NCBI GenBank assembly: GCA_030050125.1
Contig: JASIJN010000547.1
Location: forward strand, 1-6,346
From: Streptosporangiaceae bacterium
GTDB lineage: Bacteria > Actinomycetota > Actinomycetes > Streptosporangiales > Streptosporangiaceae
Length of the DNA: 6,346 nucleotides
Direction: 5' to 3'
Positions 1-6,346 of the stretch are shown one piece after another. The notes under the pieces are model-generated. The model searched no databases and was not told where the DNA came from. It saw only the letters and a list, made by a program, of their open reading frames with translations. How positions within the stretch are numbered: position 1 is the stretch's first letter; each line of letters begins with the position of its first letter. A program made the position numbers and the translations under genes.

Positions 1-198
1 AAAGAAGTCCAGCGAGTACAGCCCGATCTTCGACGCCTCCTGCAGGATCGGCCACGGGGTCTCCTCCCGCTCGTCCCACTCGGCGCCGGCGGGCCTGATC
101 ACGGTCTCGGCGAACTCGTGCACCCAGTCGCGCATCTCGCGCAGGTCGGGGCTCAGATCCAGGGAAAAGCCGGTGCCGGCGTCCTGCTCGCTGCTCAT
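1..198 (-). CDS. Acyl-CoA dehydrogenase, N-terminal part (runs off the left edge)
   Basis: The first 66 codons of a minus-strand gene are present; the rest lies outside the window. The frame opens with ATG at 198-196, preceded by a strong GAGGAG ribosome site (203-208) four bases upstream. The protein starts MSSEQDAGTG and continues with LSPDLREMRDWVHEFAE, then VIRPAGAEWDE, then ILQEASKIGLYSLDFF. This is the usual N-terminal helical domain of FAD-dependent acyl-CoA dehydrogenases: a first helix with the R-x(6)-F-A pattern, the 'I-x-P-x-A-x-x-W/D' turn, and a helix ending 'GLY'. Family members catalyse alpha,beta-desaturation of acyl-CoA with FAD and pass electrons to ETF in the cytoplasm. It is divergent from the crotonase gene at 324, so the two may act in one degradation route. 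Substrate class cannot be judged because the catalytic base and acyl pocket are outside the window. Confidence 0.85.
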   Translation of the reverse strand, partial: MSSEQDAGTGFSLDLSPDLREMRDWVHEFAETVIRPAGAEWDEREETPWPILQEASKIGLYSLDFF

Positions 199-218
199 GG
201 TGCTCCTCGGGAATCTAA

Positions 219-234
219 GTTACTCAAGAGTAAC
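219..234. promoter_or_regulatory. Operator-like perfect palindrome GTTACTC-AA-GAGTAAC
   Basis: A perfect 7-bp inverted repeat with a two-base spacer lies 20 bp upstream of the acyl-CoA dehydrogenase start and about 90 bp upstream of the crotonase start. It stands out as AT-richer than its surroundings. On the minus strand it directly abuts or overlaps possible -10 sequences (TAACTT, TTAGAT), so a bound protein should block transcription of the dehydrogenase gene. Size and symmetry fit a dimeric TetR-type repressor; TTACTC/GAGTAA-like palindromes are common before lipid-degradation genes in actinomycetes as I recall them. The identity of the regulator is not visible here. Confidence 0.6.
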
Positions 235-248
235 AGACACCGGCGCCT

Positions 249-269
249 GCCGCACCAGCGGGGTGCGGC
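249..269. repeat. GC-rich inverted repeat (8-bp stem, 5-base loop) in the divergent spacer
   Basis: GCCGCACC at 249-256 is followed by the loop AGCGG and the exact complement GGTGCGGC at 262-269. There is no T-run on either side, so an intrinsic terminator is unlikely. It lies between the TTACTC palindrome and a weak plus-strand -10 candidate (TATGCT, 276-281) for the crotonase gene. It could be a second protein-binding dyad or simply a GC-rich chance hairpin. Confidence 0.35.
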
Positions 270-323
270 GCGGCTTATGCTGACCCGACGAGATCAGCCC
301 GGGATCGAGGGAGCGGCAGCGAC

Positions 324-1112
<789 letters not shown>

Positions 1113-1122
1113 CAGACCCGGC

Positions 1123-2595
1123 TCACTCCGCTTCGTAGCGTTCAAGAAACGAAAAAACGTCGGCCTCGTCGACACCGGGAAAGCTCCCGGTGGGCAGGGC
1201 GGACAGGATGTGCGAGTGGGCCCGGGCCGACGGCCACGCCTGCCCCTCCCAGCGCGCCGCGAGCGCGGCCGGCGGCCGCTGGCAGCATTCGCCGTCCGGG
1301 CAGGCCGAGGTCAGCCGGCGGAGCGTCTCCCGGCCGCGGAACCAGCGTGAGTGCTCATACGGCACGCCGAGGGTGATCGCGAACCCGACCTCCCGGCTCT
1401 GGTCGACGAACGCGGCACACCAGTAGGTCCCGGACGGCGTGTCCGAGTACTGGTAGTACGGGCTGAACCGGTCCTCGGCGGTGAACACCTGCCGGCCCGA
1501 CCACCGCCGGCACATCCGCTGGCCCTCGATCGCCCCGGTCGCGTCGGCCGGGAACACGACCCCGTCGTTCTCATAGGCCTTGTAGATGATGCCGTCCGCG
1601 TCGTTCTTCACGAAGTGGCACGGCAGCCCGAGGTGATGCGTGGCCAGGTTGGTGAACCGGTGCGCGGCCATCTCGTACGACACCGAGAACACGTCCCGCA
1701 GGTCCTCCACGGACAGGCTCCGGGCCTGCGCCGCCTCCCGCAGGAACGCCGTGGCCTGCTCCTGCGGGACCAGGACGGCGGCGGCGAAGTAGTTCGCCTC
1801 GACCCGCTGCCGCAGGAAGTCGGCGAAGTCGCGCGGGGCGCTGTGCCCGAGCACGAAGTGACCCAGGGTCTGCAGCAGGATCGTCCGCGGCGTGTGCATG
1901 CCCATGGACTCCTGCTTGAGGTAGATCCTGCGGTTGCGCAGGTCGGTCACGGACCGCACGGAGCGGGGCAGGTCCCGGACGTACCGGACCGAGAAGCCGT
2001 AGTGGCTCACCACGGACTGCAGCATCCCCTGGGACAGGGCCCCGCCGGCGTAGCCCACCGTGGCCAGCGCCGACGCGGCCTCGTCCTCGATGGCCGGGAA
2101 GTAGTTGCCGCGCTCGCGCATCATCGCCCGCAGGTCCGCGTTCGCCGCCCGGGCCTCCTCGGGCGTGGCCGTCGGCTTGGCCCGCTGCCTGCGCAGCTCG
2201 GCGTGCAGCGCGACCAGGTGCTCGATCACGTCGCTCGGCACCCGGGCCCCGACCCGCAGGTGCGGCAGGCCGAGCCCGGCGTACGCCGGGTCGCGCTGCG
2301 CCTCCTCCAGCGCGATCTCCAGCTGCGCCCGCCGGCTCGGCGGCTGCCGCCGCAGCAGCTCGGCCGTGGGCACGGACAGCGCGGCCGCCAGCGCCTCGAT
2401 CAGGGACAGCTTCGGCTCGCGCCGGCCGTTCTCGATCATGGACAGCATCGAGGGGGCGCGGCCGACGCGCTGGCCTAGCTCGGCCAGCGTCAGCCCCCTG
2501 GCCCGGCGGGCATGCCGGAGCCGCTGTCCGAACACACCGAGATCCAGGCCTCTTTCAGCGAAGGAAGTCCGATCTTCTTCTGTGAAGACTGTCAT
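1123..2595 (-). CDS. XRE-family transcriptional regulator with IrrE-like and DUF2083-type C-terminal domains (RamB/PrpR-like)
   Basis: A 490-residue regulator. Residues 21-81 are a textbook HTH_3 domain ([19 protein letters not shown], then [21 protein letters not shown]). A helical linker of about 100 residues follows. Residues 185-290 resemble an ImmA/IrrE domain, with [12 protein letters not shown] at 240-251 and [18 protein letters not shown] at 260-277. Where an active peptidase has HELGH, this protein has QTLGH (242-246), so zinc proteolysis is unlikely. The C-terminal part resembles the short-chain acyl regulator domain and carries Cys326, Cys362, Cys393, Cys432, Cys437 and Cys438. The domain order matches actinobacterial RamB and PrpR, which control isocitrate lyase and propionate genes; the divergent aceA gene fits that role and suggests CoA-ester sensing. 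Start: the ATG at 2595 has no good Shine-Dalgarno, but TAGCAT sits six bases before it, so the mRNA may be leaderless. A GTG at codon 21 is a less likely start because it trims the N-terminus up to the first HTH helix. Confidence 0.88.
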   Translation of the reverse strand: MTVFTEEDRTSFAERGLDLGVFGQRLRHARRARGLTLAELGQRVGRAPSMLSMIENGRREPKLSLIEALAAALSVPTAELLRRQPPSRRAQLEIALEEAQRDPAYAGLGLPHLRVGARVPSDVIEHLVALHAELRRQRAKPTATPEEARAANADLRAMMRERGNYFPAIEDEAASALATVGYAGGALSQGMLQSVVSHYGFSVRYVRDLPRSVRSVTDLRNRRIYLKQESMGMHTPRTILLQTLGHFVLGHSAPRDFADFLRQRVEANYFAAAVLVPQEQATAFLREAAQARSLSVEDLRDVFSVSYEMAAHRFTNLATHHLGLPCHFVKNDADGIIYKAYENDGVVFPADATGAIEGQRMCRRWSGRQVFTAEDRFSPYYQYSDTPSGTYWCAAFVDQSREVGFAITLGVPYEHSRWFRGRETLRRLTSACPDGECCQRPPAALAARWEGQAWPSARAHSHILSALPTGSFPGVDEADVFSFLERYEAE

Positions 2596-2601
2596 ATCTT
2601 C

Positions 2602-2630
2602 ATGCTAGGGGAATTTTCTCTGAAGTTCAG
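2602..2630 (-). promoter_or_regulatory. Putative promoter of the regulator gene, leaderless type
   Basis: Read on the minus strand, TAGCAT (2607-2602) is a TAnnnT-type -10 element. It ends six bases before the regulator ATG, placing the transcription start at or next to the A of the ATG, as in leaderless actinomycete mRNAs. With a 17-bp spacer the -35 hexamer would be CTGAAC (2630-2625), a weak match to TTGACA that falls in the central palindrome. Prediction from pattern only. Confidence 0.45.
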
Positions 2631-2645
2631 GTCCTTCGACCCTAG
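2605..2645. promoter_or_regulatory. Nested palindrome, candidate operator shared by the regulator and aceA
   Basis: An 11-bp palindrome CTGAA-G-TTCAG (2620-2630) is flanked at equal distance by CTAGGG (2605-2610) and its complement CCCTAG (2640-2645). All arms share one centre at base 2625. The bases between the inner and outer arms are not symmetric. The inner palindrome coincides with the -35 position of both predicted promoters, and the outer arms overlap both -10 elements. A dimer bound here would affect both genes equally; the adjacent XRE regulator is the natural candidate. It does not match the RamB site of Corynebacterium (AAAACTTTGCAAA-like) as I remember it. Confidence 0.45.
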
Positions 2646-2648
2646 TCT
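2620..2648 (+). promoter_or_regulatory. Putative aceA promoter
   Basis: TAGTCT (2643-2648) is a TAnnnT-type -10 element and is the mirror partner of the regulator's TAGCAT. A 17-bp spacer places the -35 hexamer at CTGAAG (2620-2625), again in the central palindrome. Transcription would begin near 2655 and give an untranslated leader of roughly 70 bases before the aceA GTG. The weak -35 match suggests dependence on an activator or an alternative sigma factor. Confidence 0.4.
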
Positions 2649-2717
2649 GCGGGCCCATCCTCGCGCACGCTGGCTGGTACCGACCCGGGCCGCTGCATCA
2701 TCCGGGGCGTCCGATCT

Positions 2718-2722
2718 GGAGG
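2718..2722 (+). promoter_or_regulatory. Ribosome binding site that fixes the aceA start
   Basis: GGAGG lies five bases before the GTG at 2728. The reading frame is open much further upstream (an ATG at 2512, inside the regulator gene, and another at 2602 inside the promoter). Only the GTG start has this ribosome site, lies downstream of the predicted promoter, and gives a protein of normal isocitrate lyase length. Confidence 0.8.
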
Positions 2723-2727
2723 TATCA

Positions 2728-4014
<1,287 letters not shown>

Positions 4015-4022
4015 CCCGCCGG

Positions 4023-4050
4023 GACGGCTACAGTCAGTGCACCCGCCGTC
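4023..4050 (+). terminator. Weak stem-loop after aceA
   Basis: GACGGC (4023-4028) can pair with GCCGTC (4045-4050) around a 16-base loop, nine bases after the aceA stop. The loop is large and no T-run follows, so termination is uncertain. It is the only paired structure I see in the 100-base gap before the next gene; no convincing promoter for that gene was found there. Confidence 0.2.
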
Positions 4051-4115
4051 AGGCCAATGACCGGCTAGGATTGCCAGAGCCTCAGATCGGTAGGTGGTTG
4101 GCGGCTGGTGATCAC

Positions 4116-6236
4116 ATGATGACGATCAGCAGGGGGGCATACGGCGGTCCGTCGGGCTCCCGGCCGACGGAAGGGCCAGCGGGAGGGCCGACGGTTTCCG
4201 GCCGGATCCCTCCGCTGGCCGAATCCTGCAGCCCGCGCCCGGAGACCGGCGGCAGCCTGCGCAGCCTGCCGGCGGGCCAGGCTGCGCTGCTGGTTGCCCC
4301 CGAGGACGACGTGGCCGGCGGCCGGAGCCGGCTGGCCGGTACCGGCAAGACGCACCTGGCTGCCGCCATGACCCGGGAGCACCTGGACGAGCAGGCAGCC
4401 GACCTGGTTGTCTGGATCAGCGCCACCGGCCGGGACGCGGTCGTCGGCGGTTATGCGCAGGCCCTGCACGCCGCGGGCGTTCCCGCTCCGGGCGAGGGGC
4501 CCGAACGTGCCGCCGCCGCGTTCGTCGACTGGCTCGCGAGCACCGACCGGCCCTGGCTGGTGGTGCTCGACGACCTCAACGATCCGGCGGCGATCGAGGG
4601 CCTCTGGCCGCGCGGGCCCGCGGGGCGGGTGCTGGTCACGACCGATCTGCGGGACATCGGGCAGCCTCCCGACTCGCGCATGCTGGCGGTGGGGGCGTTC
4701 AGCCAGCGCGAGGCGCTGTGGTACCTGTCGGAGCGGCTGCGCGCGGACCACGACCAGCGGATGGGCGCGCCCGACGTCGTCGCCGAGCTTGACCTGCTGC
4801 CGGTCGCGCTGGGACAGGCCGCGGCGGTGCTGGCCGAGACCGGCATGGACTGCCACCGGTTCCGCGCGCTGGTGGCCGGGCGCCGCTCGCAGCTTTCGTC
4901 GAACTCGGCCGGCCGGCATGCCGCGACGGTGGCCGCCACCTGGTCGCTGTCCATAGAACTGGCCGACAGCCTCCCGCCGGCCGGGCTGGCCGGGCGGGCC
5001 CTGGCGCTGATCTCGATGCTCGGGGCGCACGGCATCCCCGGGATGGTGCTCACGAGCCAGGCCGCGTGCGCTTATATCACGGGGTCCGGCGGGTCGTCGC
5101 CGGCCGGCGACGACCGCCCGGCCAGGACCGCGGTCTACAACCTGGCCCGGGCCGGCCTGGTGACCATCGACGCCGGCGACGCCGCCCGCACGGTGCTGGC
5201 GCACTCGCTGGTCCAGGCCATCGCACAGCAGAACCTCCCGTCCGCGGAGCGCGACCGGGCGGCCAGGGCGGCCGCGGACGCGCTGGCGCAGGCCTGGTCG
5301 AGCCGTGGCCTGCCCGAGGCTGTCGGGCAGGCGCTTCGTGACTGCGCCGCGCAGGTCCGCCAGACGGGCGGCGCCGTGCTGTGGACGCCGCAGTGTCACC
5401 CCATGCTGGTGCGAGCTGGGCAGAGCCTGGAGGCCGGCGGGCTGTCGGGCCAGGCCGCCGCCTACTGGGAGGCGATGCTCCGCACCAGCCAGCGGCAATT
5501 CGGGCCCGAGCATGCCGACAGCGTCCGGTTCCGGGACTTCCTCGGCGCCGCCTTCGAGGCATCGGGGCGCATGGACGAGGCCATCGCCACCTACCGGGAC
5601 GTGGTCAGCGACCAGGAGAACGCGGTAGGCACTCGTCATCCGGCCGCGCTGGCCGACCGCGCGAACCTGGCCCGTGCCTACCGTGCGGCCGGCCGCTCCG
5701 GCGACGCCATCGACCTGGCCGTGCAGACGCTCACCGAGTGCGAGCGGGCGCTCGGCGCCGACCATCCGGACACCCTGGCCGCCCGGGGCAGCCTGGCGGC
5801 CGGCTACCTGGCGGCGGGGCGGTTCAAGGAGGCCGTCGCCGAGCGCCAGCGCGCCCTGGCCGCCTGGGAACGGGTCCGTGGTCCCGAGCACCGTGACACC
5901 ATTGCCGCCCGGGCCGGCCTGGCCGCGGCCTACCGTGCCGCCGGCAAGCTGAAGGACGCGATCAAGCACTACGAGCGCGCCCTCGCCGACGCCGAGCGGG
6001 TGCAGGGCACGGGCCAGCCCGACACGATCGCGACCCGCCGCGAGCTCGCCCTGGCCTACATGATGGCCGGGCGGTTCGCCTATTCGGTCGAGCAGTACGA
6101 GCGCGCCCTCGCCGACAGTGAGCGGACCCTCGGGCCCGACCACGTGGTCACCAGGGAAATCCAGGAAGACCTCGACGTCGCCGCCACCTACGCGATGGCC
6201 AAGCTCGGCATCGATCTCCGCACGCCCAGGCAATGA
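4116..6236 (+). CDS. STAND-type (NB-ARC-like) NTPase with C-terminal tetratricopeptide repeats
   Basis: A protein of 706 residues if translated from the ATG at 4116. Residues 1-55 are a Gly/Pro/Ser-rich leader with IPPLAESCSPRPETG at 32-46, a lead-in I recall from actinomycete TPR proteins. A P-loop follows (LAGTGKTHL, 73-81; Lys78, Thr79), with Arg72 where the first glycine of GxxxxGKT is expected. Walker B is WLVVLDDL (147-154, Asp152/Asp153); the TTDLRD segment and LDLLPVALGQAAA (225-237, the GLPL-like motif) mark an NB-ARC module, followed by a winged-helix-like region to about 385. The C-terminus holds TPRs in a 42-residue period (GP-x-H at 463, 505, 547, 589, 631, 673). STAND proteins use ATP to switch between closed and oligomeric states; the TPRs would sense a ligand or partner. 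No effector domain or membrane segment is visible, so the function is unknown. A TTG at 4071 is an alternative start (721 residues) but lacks a properly spaced ribosome site. Confidence 0.85.
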   Translation: MMTISRGAYGGPSGSRPTEGPAGGPTVSGRIPPLAESCSPRPETGGSLRSLPAGQAALLVAPEDDVAGGRSRLAGTGKTHLAAAMTREHLDEQAADLVVWISATGRDAVVGGYAQALHAAGVPAPGEGPERAAAAFVDWLASTDRPWLVVLDDLNDPAAIEGLWPRGPAGRVLVTTDLRDIGQPPDSRMLAVGAFSQREALWYLSERLRADHDQRMGAPDVVAELDLLPVALGQAAAVLAETGMDCHRFRALVAGRRSQLSSNSAGRHAATVAATWSLSIELADSLPPAGLAGRALALISMLGAHGIPGMVLTSQAACAYITGSGGSSPAGDDRPARTAVYNLARAGLVTIDAGDAARTVLAHSLVQAIAQQNLPSAERDRAARAAADALAQAWSSRGLPEAVGQALRDCAAQVRQTGGAVLWTPQCHPMLVRAGQSLEAGGLSGQAAAYWEAMLRTSQRQFGPEHADSVRFRDFLGAAFEASGRMDEAIATYRDVVSDQENAVGTRHPAALADRANLARAYRAAGRSGDAIDLAVQTLTECERALGADHPDTLAARGSLAAGYLAAGRFKEAVAERQRALAAWERVRGPEHRDTIAARAGLAAAYRAAGKLKDAIKHYERALADAERVQGTGQPDTIATRRELALAYMMAGRFAYSVEQYERALADSERTLGPDHVVTREIQEDLDVAATYAMAKLGIDLRTPRQ
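5502..6233 (+). repeat. Tandem TPR-coding repeat, 126-bp period
   Basis: Within the STAND gene, the motif Gly-x-x-His/Gln-Pro-like turn recurs at 5502, 5628, 5754, 5880, 6006 and 6132, exactly 126 bp (42 codons) apart with no indels. Each unit encodes two antiparallel helices typical of kinesin-light-chain-like TPRs (L-A-x-x-Y-x-A-G-x-x-x-x-A-I/V, then ERAL-A-x-x-ER). The last units are the most alike: a 21-base stretch starting TACGAGCGCG at 5970 is repeated without change at 6096. Confidence 0.8.
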
Positions 6237-6237
6237 C

Positions 6238-6247
6238 GGGCTAGCCC
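6238..6247. repeat. Perfect 10-bp palindrome between two convergent stops
   Basis: GGGCTAGCCC begins one base after the TGA of the STAND-TPR gene and contains the TAG stop of the minus-strand gene at 6243-6241. It has no loop, so it is not a classical terminator hairpin. It may be chance. Confidence 0.3.
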
Positions 6248-6346
6248 ATGAGGCCGATCTCGCTCGGCTCGTCGGCGTAGTCGTCGTCCTCGTCGTACCG
6301 GCGGCGCCACCGTGACGGGACGAAAAGGGGGACGATCATCGCGGCC
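6241..6346 (-). CDS. C-terminal end of a probable membrane protein (runs off the right edge)
   Basis: A minus-strand frame stays open from the window edge to TAG at 6243-6241. It encodes 34 residues: a hydrophobic end (AAMIVPLFVP), a basic stop-transfer cluster (SRWRRRY), and an acidic tail (DEDDDYADEPSEIGLMG). Hydrophobic, basic then acidic is the usual end of an integral membrane protein with a cytoplasmic C-terminus. Its stop is four bases from the stop of the STAND-TPR gene, so the two are tightly convergent. The family cannot be named from this fragment, and the coding call rests on the compositional pattern and the compact fit to the neighbour. Confidence 0.6.
   Translation of the reverse strand, partial: AAMIVPLFVPSRWRRRYDEDDDYADEPSEIGLMG

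Noticed and set aside
2592..2603. Three-codon minus-strand ORF (ATG AAG ATA TGA) overlapping the regulator ATG as a possible uORF.
   Set aside because: Its ATG falls on the predicted -10 element, upstream of the likely transcription start, so it would not be in the mRNA.
2649..2693. Possible leader structure in the aceA 5' untranslated region (GCGGGCCC against GGGCCGC).
   Set aside because: Pairing needs a bulge and a loop of about 30 bases in very GC-rich DNA; there is no riboswitch-like pattern.
2512..2727. Extended aceA start at the ATG at 2512 or at 2602, giving up to 72 extra N-terminal residues.
   Set aside because: The extension overlaps the regulator gene and the promoter region, has no ribosome site and does not resemble isocitrate lyase. 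The GTG at 2728 has GGAGG and gives the family length.
4071..4115. TTG start at 4071 for the STAND-TPR protein.
   Set aside because: The only purine run (AGGA) directly abuts the TTG, leaving no spacing for ribosome binding. The ATG at 4116 is more plausible, though not proven.
4065..6233. Long minus-strand open frame of over 700 codons opposite the STAND-TPR gene, and similar long antisense frames opposite the crotonase, regulator and aceA genes.
   Set aside because: Such frames arise from the codon bias of GC-rich genes. Their translations are Arg/Gly/Pro/His-rich without domain motifs, while the plus or minus partner has clear family motifs.
4116..6236. STAND-TPR protein as part of an anti-phage defence island.
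   Set aside because: No nuclease, protease, TIR, toxin, recombinase or other defence gene is visible on either side; the neighbours are metabolic or an unidentified membrane protein fragment.

Overview
The window is very GC-rich with G/C-ending codons, GTG and ATG starts and short intergenic gaps. Together with a mycobacterial-type isocitrate lyase, an XRE/IrrE-like regulator and a STAND-TPR protein, this points to a high-GC actinomycete. The abundance of STAND-TPR proteins in Streptosporangiales and related orders makes that neighbourhood plausible, but the genus cannot be fixed from this sequence.

Layout, left to right. (1) Positions 1-198, minus strand: the N-terminus of an acyl-CoA dehydrogenase, cut by the window edge. 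(2) Positions 199-323: a divergent control region with a perfect TTACTC-type operator palindrome and a strong GC hairpin. (3) Positions 324-1112, plus: a crotonase-fold enzyme (enoyl-CoA hydratase/isomerase family) whose two classical catalytic glutamates are replaced. (4) Positions 1123-2595, minus, convergent with the crotonase: an XRE regulator with a degenerate IrrE-like domain and a cysteine-bearing C-terminal domain of the RamB/PrpR type. (5) Positions 2596-2727: a compact divergent promoter region with two symmetric -10 candidates around one palindrome. (6) Positions 2728-4014, plus: isocitrate lyase, aceA. (7) Positions 4116-6236, plus: a STAND-type NTPase with a C-terminal array of 42-residue tetratricopeptide repeats. 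(8) Positions 6241-6346, minus: the C-terminal end of a probable membrane protein, cut by the window edge.

The first two-thirds form a coherent theme. Acyl-CoA dehydrogenase and a crotonase are beta-oxidation-type enzymes that yield short acyl-CoAs and acetyl-CoA, and isocitrate lyase is the entry step of the glyoxylate shunt that allows growth on acetyl-CoA. The divergent regulator belongs to the group that controls icl/aceA and propionate genes in Mycobacterium and Corynebacterium. Malate synthase, the partner of aceA, is not in the window. The STAND-TPR protein looks unrelated to this pathway and has no recognisable effector domain.

I do not see a clearly new multi-gene system. The points most worth a second look are the symmetric bidirectional promoter between the regulator and aceA, the crotonase with a His/Asp pair instead of the two glutamates, and the regulator with a broken metalloprotease motif plus a C-terminal cysteine cluster.
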